Shown here one piece after another: positions 46,814 to 57,984 of a stretch of 64,000 nucleotides of DNA (position 1 is the stretch's first letter; each line of letters opens with the position of its first letter). Origin of the DNA: Gremmenia infestans (taxonomy: Eukaryota; Ascomycota; Leotiomycetes; Helotiales; Hamatocanthoscyphaceae); NCBI GenBank assembly GCA_032629725.1, contig JAFEVB010000036.1, positions 1,426,001 to 1,490,000 of the forward strand, given 5' to 3'. The translations under genes were made by a program, and so were the position numbers. The notes under the pieces were generated by a model. The model was not told the origin of the DNA. It saw only the letters and a list, made by a program, of their open reading frames with translations, and did no database searches.

Positions 46814-49800
46814 AAATAAAGGCAAGTTAGATAACTTTCTAATCTTAATAGATATCTATATTCTATTTAACTAATACTTATTTAAAACTAAGATAGTAAA
46901 GGTTATCTATATAATTAGTTATCTTTAAGATATAGCTTTTAACTAGGTTAAAACCTATATTAATAATTTTATAGCAAATAAAACTAGTTAGAAGCGAATT
47001 ATAACTAGAGTAAAAACCTTAACTTAGATTATATTTATAAGCTATAAGGCATTTAAGAAAAATATCTAATAAGTTTTTAGTAACCTTAAATAGTAGAGTA
47101 TAGCTAAATAGAAGCTGCGACGACTAAAATAGAGCAAATCGGCCTCTAAGTATACGGCTAGGTTCTAGTAGTATTTAGATATAGCAGAATAGAGCGACCG
47201 CGCTCTAACTAGCTAGTACTATATAGAACTAAAGGACTTTATTAAGAATAAGCTAACTAGAATAAACTAACTAACTAGTTTTACTAAGATAATTAAGAAA
47301 GCGGTTAAGATTAATAACTAGTTTTTTAAAAGGTCTCTTAAATAAAAAAGAACCTATAACTTTAGTAAATAGTTAGGGAAAATAGGATTAATAGAAAGAA
47401 AAGACTAGGGGGACCTAATAGAAATTAACGCTACCTACTAAAAACTAAGCCTACTTTTTAAGAAGAAATAAAATAAGCAATATTAGAAAGAACTTTATTT
47501 TAAGTATAGATTACCTAGATACTTAGTATTCTTTTATAGGTAAAAGAAAAGAAAAGAATCTTAGAAGAAATAAAATATAAGTATAGCTATATAAACCTTA
47601 GATATAGTATTATAACCTAACTCTAAGAGATAGAAGTATAGTATATAACCACCTAAATATAAAAGCTAGAAAATAAATATAGAAAAAAAAGTAAGCCTAT
47701 CTTAGAATTCTATAAACTAGCTATCTAATATAGATAAAGAATAGATTATAGCTAGTAATAAGCTTTCTATAGGAAACTAGTAGGAGCTAAAAGAAGAGAA
47801 TAAACTAGCCTTTAAAAGAGACTTCTAGCTAGGAATAAAGAAACTAGAAAAGGGTATCTACTATATAGTTATATATTAAGATATATAATAAGTTATCTTT
47901 AAGGTATTCTAATAGTCTAGGATTATTAAAGGTATTCTAGAAGAAAAAATACTAAGGCTAAGCTTAATTATTAAGCTAGAAGAAATCTAGGAAATTACTA
48001 GTAAAAGGTTAAGCAAATGCATTTAGAGGAAAATAACTTTTTTTTTATTTCTTATAAACCTAATAACCTTTACCTAGTAATATATTAGTAATAAAGTATA
48101 AAGTATATTTACGCTAAATACCTTATACTAACTAATAAGATAGAAAAGTAGTTACTAATTATAAGAAAACTAATTTATAGGATATAAGATTCTAAAAGAA
48201 AGATAACTAGAAAGGAAAGTGGTATCTATAGAGAGCTAAAACTATATAATACTAAACGCTTATACTAAAGAAAAAAAGCTATAGATTATACTTAACTCTA
48301 GTATATAAAGGAACTTTATCTTACTAGAAGCTATAAAAAGGCTTAATATACTAATATAAAAAAAGGTAGAACCCTATCTACTTACTATTATTAATAGGAT
48401 AATAATTAGAATAAATAGAGAAATAGTTAAGTATAAGACTATACCTATATAAATAACTATTAGAGGTTACTAGAAGGAAATTAGCCTAGATATAATCTAT
48501 ATTAAGGATAATTAGGCTATTTTTAGTATTTCTTAGATTAGATAATATAATCTAAAAATTAATTAGAAAACTTATAAGATAAAGTTTATCTAATATAGCT
48601 ATATATTAAAATAACTATATAGCTATAGAAAGGTTAGTACTACCTTCTATAATATACTAGGGCATATAATCTAGGGCTCTCTACTAGATAATAAGAAAGT
48701 TAAAAAAGAAATACTAGTATAGTATAAGAAGTTTAAATAGATATTTAATAATCTATAAAGTAAGAAAGCTTTATTTAAATATTAACTATAGAACTATAAG
48801 ATACTACTTAAGAAAGGATATAAACCTTCTTAGGAACTACTTTATTAGTATAATAAAGAGAAAATAAGACTATAAAAGAAGTATATTAATAAGGCGTTAT
48901 CTAAGAGATAGATAAGAGAGTTGCACTTTTTATTAAAGCGCTAATACTATTTATAAAGAAAAAGAATAGACTAGATTAGTTTTATATTAACTACTAAAAG
49001 CTAAATAAGATAACTATAAAAAATTAATACCTACTACTATAGATAGATAATATATAAAACTATTTAAGAAAAGCAGTAATCTTTATATAGCTAGATATAA
49101 GAGATATATATTATCTAATCTGTATTATAAAAGGTAAGGAATAGAAAACGGTATTTCGAACTAGATTTAGTTACTATAAGTACTAGGTTATACTATTTAG
49201 GCTAACTAACGCCTTAGTAATCTATTAAGAAGTTAACTATAATATATTAAAAGCTTTCTTAGATAGGTTCTATATATATTATCTTAATAATATACTAGTA
49301 TATTTAGATAATAAGAAATAATATATAGGATATATAATATAGGTCTTAGAAGCACTTATAGTAAAGGGATTCCGCTTAAAGCTATCTAAGTATAACTTTT
49401 ATATAAAAGAAATTACTTTTCTAAGCTATATAATTATACTAAGAAAAATCGGCCTAGATCCTAAAAAGGTCAGCGATTATTATCTAGGAGATGCTAACTA
49501 TAGTTAAATAGTATAATCTTTTCTAAGATTTATAAACTTCTACTAGAAGTTTATTAAGTTATATTTAAAAAAGGCTCTACTACTTATAGATCTAATAAAA
49601 AAGAAGTAGAAGTTTAAATAGATAAATAAAGCAGAAAAAGGCATTCTAAGAGCTAAAGCAGGCCTTTATAGAGAAATCTATCTATTAGAACTTCTAGCTA
49701 GAACTTAAGTTAATAGTAGAAATAGACGTATTAGATAAAGATAATAAAGAAAGTACTTATATAGAAGTATAAAGATAGCAGCTAGTATCTAGTAGCATAC

Positions 49801-51600
49801 TACTTTAGAAAAATAATATCTATAGAACTTAACTATAATATATATAATAAGAAACTTCTAGTAATAGTTAAAGTATTATAGAAATAAAAAGTTTACCTTT
49901 AGAAAGCTAACTTTCTAGTAATAATTCTTACTAATTATAAGAATCTTATTAGCTTTACTATAACTAAAGACTTAAATAGGCGGCAGATAAAATAGGTAGA
50001 GATACTTATTACCTATAACTTATAAATTAAGTATATAAAAGAAATAGAGAATATATATACTAATATACTAAGTTAGAAAGCTAGAATATAAGATAAAAGA
50101 GGAAATAAAGAGTATTCATCTTCTAGGAAGATAGTAATAACCTTATCTTAAATAAATAATAAATCGTAGCTATAACCTATATTAATAGTAACCTATTTAT
50201 AAATAAAATCAGATTAGTATATAAAGAGGGATATAGTAGTAGAAGGTATCTTATAATACTTCTAGAAAAATATAAAGAGGCTTCTACTATATAAAAATAA
50301 GATATATATCTCTAAAAGCATCTAGAAAGAATTTATTAAGAAATAATATAAGCTACTAGCTTATAGATATTAAGGAAAATACTAGAACCTAAAAGAGGCT
50401 CTTATAAAGGTACTATTTTCTAAGTATGCAAATAATAGTTAAGAAGGTTATTAGTAAGTATAATACTTATATATAGAATAAGATATTATAATATACTCTA
50501 TATAATATAATATAATTATCTAATATACTAAAGACTCTTTAGATATCTATTATATAGGACTTTATAATTAAACTACTACTATCTAAGAACCTAATAATAG
50601 AAGTGGAATATAATTCTATTCTAGTTATTATAGATAGGTTAATAAAATACATCTATATAATACTTTATAAGAAATTAAGTATAGCTAAGAACTTAGCTTA
50701 GGCATTTCTCTAAGTAGTAGTAGTAAAACTATAGCGTACTAGAAGAAATTATATTAGATAGAGATTAGCTCTTTACTTTAAAATTCTAGATAGTATTTAT
50801 AGCTTTACTAGGTATTAAAAGAAAGCTATTAATAAGTTTTTATCTATAAACTAATAGATAAACTAAATAGATAAATTAGATAATAGAAATATATATCTAG
50901 TATTATATAAACTATAAGTAGAATAACTAGATAGGACTTCTACTACTTGCTTAGTTTATATATAATATATTAGCTACGGAAAATATAAAGATCTTACTAG
51001 TATATATAAATTATAGTTATAACTCTAAGACCTACTACTTTATAATAACCTTAGGATTAGATAACTAATCTGCGACTATATAGATAGAAGATCTTAAAGC
51101 ACTTTAGAAGAAACTAGCTAGCGACCTAGTATTCTTTATAAAGAAAGTAGTATTATACTATAATAGAAAACATAATATAGAAACCTATACTTAAAAAAGG
51201 AGATAAAGTCTATCTAATATAAAAAAATATTAAGATAAAACAACTAAGTATAAAACTGGATTATAAGAAAGCTAGAGCTATTTAAAATTAAATAAGTTAT
51301 AGAACTAGTTAACTATAAATTAGTACTACTTTAGAATAATAAATATATATCTAGTATTCTATATATCTCTCCTTAAACTAGTACTACTAGAGGCGCTACC
51401 TGCGCCTATTATAGAAATCTAACTAGTTAACCCTAATACTAAATATAAGATCGAAGTAATACTAAACTATAAATAGGTTAGAGAAAGTATTAAGTACTTA
51501 GTTAAATAAATAAACTATCTATACTTAGAAAATACCTAGGAACTAAGAATAATACTTAAGGACCTTAAGATATTTATAAACTATTAAGATTAGCACTCTA
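46814..51600 (+). pseudogene. gag-pol region of element C (heavily decayed)
   Basis: Collinear with 37925-42705 of element B and with element A. The RT block is near 48960-49330, the integrase near 50430-50700 and the chromodomain-equivalent near 51430-51590. Stops are denser and CA/TG dinucleotides scarcer than in B, consistent with an older insertion. Confidence 0.75.
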
Positions 51601-52147
51601 ACCTAACTAGAACTAGGTCTAAAGGATTATATATAGCTAGTAATATAATAAAAGTAGGGTTATTAAAAAGGTTAGAACTAGGTAAAAAACTACTAGTAAG
51701 AAAATTAGAAATAGAAGCAGATAGAGCCTTCTACTTATACTACTTACTTTTTTCTTTCTTAACCTTCTTTTTTTTCTCTAGAGTATTAAGCTTATTAAGA
51801 GTTTTAAGGCTCTAATATAATATATTCTAGGCATAGTATTTAAACTTGAACTATTACTAATTAAGGCATAATAGCTTTAAGAGCGTCTTTTGCCTTTTCT
51901 ACTTTAAATAAAGCTCTTTACGCTCTAGTATAGACTAGTTCGCAAGTAATAAACTATAGATATTACACTTTATTTTTAATTTTATATAAGTACTATATTT
52001 GTTTAAACTAGAGGATTTAGATATAATATACTCTAAGCTTTAGGATTTATAGCAAAAACACTTTATATTAATAGGATAACTAGAAAAGATAATTCGGTTA
52101 TAAAGAATAAAATATTCTTTATCTTTAATATTATAAATAGATAGTAT
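51600..52147 (-). pseudogene. Antisense accessory ORF of element C (decayed)
   Basis: Counterpart of the frames at 34297-34836 and 42719-43264. The start codon is changed to ATA at 52147. A KKKKVKKEKSK-type segment and a NPLDL end are still readable. It is closer to the A version than to B. Confidence 0.5.
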
Positions 52148-52237
52148 AATAAAAAGGAAAAAAAGCTATATTATAAGAAAGATATTTCCCTATATTATAC
52201 TTAAGCGTAGAGGCTACGCTAACTAAGAGAGGAATAG

Positions 52238-52670
52238 TATTATAAATATAATATATAACTAAAAGATCTTAGGCTTAATATCTGACTTTAGATATAAAAA
52301 AACTTTTAGTAGAAATAAGTTTTTCTTATATAAGCAAAAGATATTCCTCTAGTATATTAGTTACGTAATAGACTAAGAAGGACCGTAGGGATCCTTATAG
52401 CCTATTAGGATCTATTAGAATCTAAAGGCATAAAGGTTCTATATAAAACTAGGTTATTACCTATTAGATAGAAGCTTTATACTTAACTTAAATAGTATTT
52501 TCTAATATACACTTATTACTTTATACTTTATAATAAACTATACTTCTAAGTATAGTAACTAGTAATCTATTAATAGATACTAATATTAACCTAATAATAA
52601 CCTAGGTCTAAAGACCTAACTTAAGTTATAAAACTTACCCTAGCACTACGTAAGCAGAGCGATTATTATA
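52238..52670 (+). repeat. 3' LTR of element C
   Basis: 433 bp, pairs with 33167-33599. Confidence 0.88.
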
Positions 52671-52834
52671 ATACGCTTATTACTTTATACTTTATAATAA
52701 GCTATACTTCTAAGTATAGCAACTAGTAGTTTATTAATAGATACTAATATTAATCTAATAATAACCTAGGTTTAAGGATCTAACTTAAGTTATAAAACTT
52801 ACCCTAGCACTATATAAGCTAGGCAATTGTTATA
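52671..52834 (+). repeat. LTR fragment, plus orientation
   Basis: The last 164 bp of an A/C-type LTR (ATACGCTTATTACTT... to ...AATTGTTATA) follows element C's 3' LTR directly. Its orientation is opposite to the fragment at 33104-33166. Confidence 0.75.
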
Positions 52835-53690
52835 TTTTACTTTATTTTCTATAAAGATATACTTTAGACTAAGCTAGTTAAAAAGTAGAAAAATAATAGG
52901 TTCTAAAATCTGCTAGAGGTAGGCCTTAGAGCAAATTCCTTTACGGCTAAAAAGCTTCTTTATAAATACTAATTCTAACTTATAGTTCTAGCTTATTACT
53001 TCTTAAATTATTACTAATACTTTTCTAGATTTATAAATAGACTATATATAATTAGTATAGCGCTTTTTATCTATCTGCTATATAACCTAGATTTTTCTAG
53101 TTTTCCCTATTTTAAATATAGCTTTATCTAACTATATAATCTTTCTCTAATTCTTTTTAATTTTTCTATTTTATCTAAAAGCAGCATAGTTTAATATTCT
53201 CTACTACCTATGCTCTAATATAAAACCTAGCCTCTTTTTAGCTTGCTTGCATAATATATAAGACCGTAGGCATATAATATAGCGTTGGTAGCCTATATAC
53301 TATAGTTCTTATTAAATTATATAGATAGAAGCTTAGATACCTAGCTGACTTTATACTTATAAAAAGGTAAAGCGGCGTATAAACTAGTCTTTTAAGATAT
53401 AGTAAATGTATTAGCAGATCTCTCTAGTAGATATTAAGTAAAGCTTTAGGGCCTTCTTTTTATATAGTCTATAGCTAGTCTCTTAGTGGATAATGCGGCG
53501 AATTATACGCCTAGGGAGGGAGGTCTAGGAAGCGATTTAGCATTGCGATTTTCTATTACGCTAGAGGTTTTAGACTATAATATGTATAGGAGTAGGCTAT
53601 TTACTATAGTCTTTCTAGGGGGGCGAACTAAATATAAGATTATTATTTATAATAAAATTTGGAAGCTTTTAATAGTTAGTTGAATTAAAA
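52835..53690. other. AT-rich, RIP-like remnant of an unidentified repeat
   Basis: AT-rich DNA unlike the LTR elements, ending in a short open frame at 53486-53683 that begins MDNAANYTP. A DNA-transposase origin is possible but not supported by any clear catalytic motif. GC content returns to normal by about 53700. Confidence 0.35.
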
Positions 53691-53910
53691 ATAATTATTT
53701 AAAAGGGGAGGTTAAAAATTAGGAAATCCAAATTTCGCTTAGAGGTGGGCCGTGTGTGGTGGCCCTTACTCTTACTTGAGGTCTCAGACAAGTGGGGGAT
53801 TAGGCTAAAACAGGCCTAGCGCCTCCAACCTTCAAGCTCACCCCAATTTGATCCTAAGGATGTTTTCAGTCTTTCTCACTTGCCCCATCAACGGCTGACA
53901 TGGCAAAACA

Positions 53911-55311
53911 ATGCGACGCGTGGTAGTTACTGGCCTGGGTGCCATAACGCCCCTAGGAGTAGGTATTCGGCGGACCTGGACTCGACTGCTTGCCAGCGAC
54001 TGCGGTATTGTCAGCGTTGCGAATCTCGAACCCTCAGCACGATGGAAGGAGCTTCCCAGCACCGTTGCCGGTCTTGTGCCTCATGGAAGGAGGGAGGAAG
54101 GCAAGTGGCAGGCCTTGGACTGGTTAGATAAGGGAGAAGAGCGCCGGATGGCAAAGTTTACACAATATGCGGTTGCTGCCACGGAGATGGCTCTCGAAGA
54201 TGCTGGGTGGAAACCGCAGAGTCAGGAAGACAAGGAGATGACTGGCGTTTGTTTGGGAAGCGGAATTGGAAACCTGGAGGAGCTCTATAATACCAGCATA
54301 GCCTATGATAAGACTGTGAGCTATCAAGCAGAATTGGATCGAGAAATGTTTGCTGAGACCTGTGTGTAGGGATACAAGAAAGTATCGCCATTGTTCGTCC
54401 CTCAGCTGCTCATCAATCTGGGCGCAGGACATATCTCCATGAAGTATGGCTTGCAGGGGCCCAATCATGCCGTCACCACTGCTTGCACCACCGGGGCACA
54501 TGCCATTGGAGACGCCTCGCGCTTTATTGCTTTCGGTGATGCAGACGTTATGATAGCCGGTGGTTCTGAATCTTGTATTCATCCTCTTGCTCTTGCTGGC
54601 TTTTCGAGATCTCGTTCACTAGCCACTTCCTACAACGACGACCCTCACTCCGCCTCACGCCCTTTTGATCGAGATAGATGCGGGTTTGTAATAGCTGAAG
54701 GCGCAGGGATTGTTATCCTCGAAGAGCTAGAACACGCAAAGGCACGTGGGGCTGAGATCTATGCTGAGCTCCGAGGGTATGGACTTAGTGGAGATGCCCA
54801 CCACATTACTGCACCAAGAGAGGATGGGGCGGGCGCCTTACTGGCTATGAAGAGAGCTCTCAAGAACGCAAGCATTCGGCCAAAGGAAGTCGATTATATC
54901 AATGCCCACGCTACAAGCACGCCACTTGGAGACGCTGCCGAGAATTCTGCTATCAAGAGTCTAATGCTTGGCGAGGATGGTCTCGACAGCGAAAATCAGA
55001 TCGCTATTAGTAGTACCAAGGGTGCCGTAGGTCATTTGTTGGGAGCTGCGGGCGCCGTCGAGGCAATCTTCTCAGTGCTGGCAGTCAAAGAGGTAAAGGC
55101 GAACTCCACACAGGTTTCTTAGAATATTCTGTTACTGACTCTAAATCAGAATGTGATGCCTCCTACGCTCAACTTGCAGAACGCCGACAACAACTTCAAC
55201 TGCAACTATATTCCTTTATCGGCACAAAAGAAAGACGTCAATGTCTCGATATCAAATAGCTTTGGATTTGGTGGTACCAATGCCTCCTTAGTCTTTACCA
55301 AATATAATTGA
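53911..55311 (+). CDS. cem1: Mitochondrial beta-ketoacyl-ACP synthase (CEM1-like, type II FAS)
   Basis: A 436-residue condensing enzyme of the KAS I/II family, in fungi the mitochondrial type II fatty-acid (lipoic acid) pathway. Exons: 53911-54315, 54370-55113 and 55150-55311, all phase 0. Intron 1 (54316-54369) is 54 nt, and its last codon is an in-frame TAG, so the unspliced reading looks broken. Splicing restores IAYDKTGYKKVSPLFVP. The catalytic residues are all present: Cys in TTACTTGAHAIGDA, His in NAHATSTPLGD, His in STKGAVGHLLGAAG. The C-terminal GFGGTNASLVF is also present. The length equals the family's. There is little room for a long presequence before RRVVVTGLGAITPLG. It lies only about 220 bp from the transposon island. 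Confidence 0.92.
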
Positions 55312-55544
55312 GGTATCTGAAAACTGAAAACTCTAATCAGATATTTATTCTTGACTATTACGTGCTGATATTCAGGAATCAAGATAGCTCTCCCCAAACT
55401 CATTCGATACGTGCCGAAACGTCTTTCTTAAACACATGGGCTCCATTATCCGATATCAAGCATTCTACACGGTTGGGTTTTTCTATAGATTGCTCTCATG
55501 CTACCAAGCCAAGTCAACCGAACATGATTAGGTTTGACTTGGGA
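55312..55544. other. Intergenic between convergent units
   Basis: 3' space of CEM1-like gene and ankyrin pseudogene. Nothing seen. Confidence 0.5.
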
Positions 55545-56605
55545 TCATACGCCATCCAAAACGTCAAGCAATCTTTGGTCAACCGCATAATCGATTGATT
55601 TCTTTCCGCCGTCGTCCGCGATGTTTGAATTTGCCCCATGATTTAGTAACCATCTTACTCTCTCCACCATATCCAACTCAACCGTTGTCGCTGTTTGCTT
55701 CTTTACCGCTGATATGAGCGCTGTACCCGCATTCGTACGGCATGGTACCTTTACTTGATCTTCCAAGACCTGTCATTAATGTCCACGCCCTTCTCAAGTA
55801 AGAAATCCATCATTTCAAAACAGTCCTTGTCCGATCTCCTGGTGCAGACAGTATGATGTAATGCATCACACGCCTCGAGACGTGCACCTCTTTCCAGCAA
55901 TAAGGACACAACCGATACAGTCGACAAGGATGTAGCACATTCTAGGGACTTCATACCTCTAGAGCTAGTCACATTTGGATCTGCGCCTTGGTTCGAGAAG
56001 AAATCTCGTCAGCTCTTCATTTTCTACAGCGGCGCTGCTTTGTGTCAATTTTGTTGCTAAAGACAAACAACAATTGCTTTGGGAACTTACTGCAGTACAG
56101 GAAGGTTCTGGAACGAACTCACATTCCAGCCATGGTCAATGAATGCTTGGTACACGGGAATGGCCTTACTGCCTCCTTCTTTTAGAGCCACCATGGGAGC
56201 GCTGTAGTCCAGTATAGCTCCTTCGCCGAAGTTTTTGGAAACCGCGAGTCAATGCCCACCTCGTGCTGCCTCTAACAATGCCAAATCGAAGTCTTCTGGC
56301 ACGGCGTCACGAACGGAAGTCCCGCTTTTCCATCGGTCAAGAATTGCCTGCAAGCGAACCATATCTCCTTTTTTGCTTGCATCCTGTACGTCGTTCGTTG
56401 CAGCCGCTAGTCGTGCGTTTGTAAGATACTTGGCACGGGGCTGTGGGAGCTCGATAGATAGTGGTAGTTCTTCGAGAAGTCTTTGCACGCCATCAACATC
56501 TCCTGAGCCCGCTGCATTACTCAACGCTAGGCGTTCTGGGGAAATATTGTGCCCTGGAAAAACCACTGTACTCGAAGGTCGCTGTGCGTCGATTGAGGAA
56601 GACAT
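55545..56605 (-). pseudogene. Ankyrin-repeat protein gene, disrupted
   Basis: Starts MSSSIDAQRPSSTVVFPGHN at 56605 and reads ankyrin-like units (SGDVDGVQRLLEELPLSIEL; VSLLLERGARLEACDALHHT; MDFLLEKGVDIND; VRWLLNHGANSNIADDGGKK). Lesions: an in-frame TGA at 56251-56249 after EAARGGH, with the frame continuing LAVSKNFGEGAILDY; a +1 shift near 55990 between RFLLE and QGADPNV; another shift near 55770 after DIND. One intron is still recognisable (GTAAGT donor after PVL, acceptor before the HAAVENEE exon). Three separate lesions make a pseudogene more likely than sequencing error. Confidence 0.7.
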
Positions 56606-57017
56606 GATCTAAGACGATGATGAATCCTATCATTATGGTGGCAGGGACAGGAAGTTGTTATAATATACCTTTGCTCAGCCGCATCGATGCCGTTACAGTA
56701 CTTCTTACCGAAGTTTATCTTAAGGTATTACTTGGGTAAGCTATGCGCAGTCGGAAGCATGTCCGAGTATTTTGTATCACATACTCGCATCTTGACTACT
56801 AAGGCGGATTATATCCATATGCACCATGCACTCCTCCAGACCCCAAAAGTTTGTATTTCCACACTTAAAATGAAGGAATAACGCCCGGAATTTGATTCAG
56901 CTCACGTCTTTCATTTGCTTCTCAGCCGAGGTTCTTGGTACGAAATCATTGGAGGTTGGGTCTCATGCCCTAGTCCATCCTCCCCACCAACAACTGATCT
57001 CCGTTACAGACGCCGTA
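56606..57017. other. Intergenic region
   Basis: Upstream of the ankyrin pseudogene and downstream of the secreted-protein pseudogene. Nothing seen. Confidence 0.45.
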
Positions 57018-57984
57018 TTACAAGTTGGTACTGGAAACCTCGCTCTGCTCAAAATACAGCCTCATAGTCCTTTCCCCATTATTGTTTGGGTCATATTGGA
57101 AGAGTACCTTCCCTCGAGATGTTTTCTCAACTAATTGTACATCCTCGGGGCTTATATCTAATCCATCTTCGTTTTTGCCGCCTTCAAATGATATATGAGT
57201 TAAAACTCTCACTCCTCCGAGACTCGGGGCGGCTTCCTTGACGGCTTCCACCATAGCTGGGATTTTCGCGCGGTAAATAGGCTGTCCATTCAGCTTTCTA
57301 CCAGGAGTGAGTATATACGCAAAGCCGCCAGTAAGATCTCCTGCATGCGGCGCAAGAGCTGTCGCTCCAGATGCTTTGAGATAGTTTACAACCGAATCTG
57401 TGAAAGTAACAGCCTGAGTTATCACCCCTTCCTCCCTTTCTTGGGAGAAGGAAGGCACCTCCCAATGGTGAGAAAACTAAACACCTTTGGGGGAAACAAC
57501 CACCAGAGCCGTACAGCGGATCAGCTCCTTAAGACCCATATCAAAAGCCGCGGTCGGCGCTTCCTCCAGCAACAATTGAGCGCCACTCTGATGTGGTTCC
57601 ATCATCAGTCGCATCATTGCTATAGATGCTGATGAGCTTCGAAAATTGAGTCCTTTGGAAGACGTATTGGTCTGTTGGATTTCCCTCTGCAGGATTTGCA
57701 AGGACGCGACGGGCCAATTCAGAATCGTTATTGCTGCGACTGAGCTTCTTGATACGGCAGCACTTCCCTGGATTGCACAATGTACGGCATGTACTGGCAT
57801 CGTCGTCAGGCCATTGCTTTCGCACAGTCAAGGTGCTGGCGATATAATATCCTCTTCAGTCGAAATCAGCGTCCTTCATTTTGAACAAAGGTGGTCCAAC
57901 GGCGCTGAGTAGGTTATCTGCGAATGAAAAATTAAGCAAAGTGCTTAGAAGAAGCGTAGTAGTATGTATGGTATAGAACCGCAT
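57018..57984 (-). pseudogene. Secreted fungal protein gene of unknown function, disrupted
   Basis: Begins with a signal peptide, MRFYTIHTTTLLLSTLLNFS FA at 57984, and ends RLYFEQSEVSSTNL at 57018. Reading through gives a coherent protein: a Cys-rich CRTLCNPGKCC part, QYVFQRTQFSKLISI, ELIRCTALVVVSPKGV, HHWEVPSFSQER, GGFAYILTPGRKLNGQPIYR and LFQYDPNN. It is broken by TGA at 57858-57856, a frameshift near 57545, and TAG at 57479-57477. The TGA is explicable as CGA-to-TGA and the TAG as TGG-to-TAG. The general pattern recalls a family of secreted proteins in plant-associated fungi, but I cannot name it. Confidence 0.6.

Larger units (their letters stand above)
33167..52670 (+). mobile_element. 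Element C: Ty3/gypsy LTR retrotransposon, RIP-degraded, interrupted by A
   Basis: The outermost element. Its 5' LTR is 33167-33599 and its 3' LTR is 52238-52670, each 433 bp. Internal sequence is split into 33600-33774 and 46809-52237 by element A. Removing A and one TATAG duplication gives 6,465 bp. LTRs start TATTACG/TATTATA and end TTATA, decayed forms of a TG...CA terminus. A purine-rich tract (AGAGAGGAATAG) immediately precedes the 3' LTR. All frames are riddled with TAA/TAG, so no protein is made. It is the most AT-rich of the three. The flanking 5-mers (CCTAG left, ATACG right) do not match, so no target-site duplication survives. Confidence 0.9.

Noticed and set aside
53486..53683. 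Small intact gene in the AT-rich island
   Set aside because: 65 codons in RIP-like DNA, no promoter context and no clear domain; kept only as part of the remnant.
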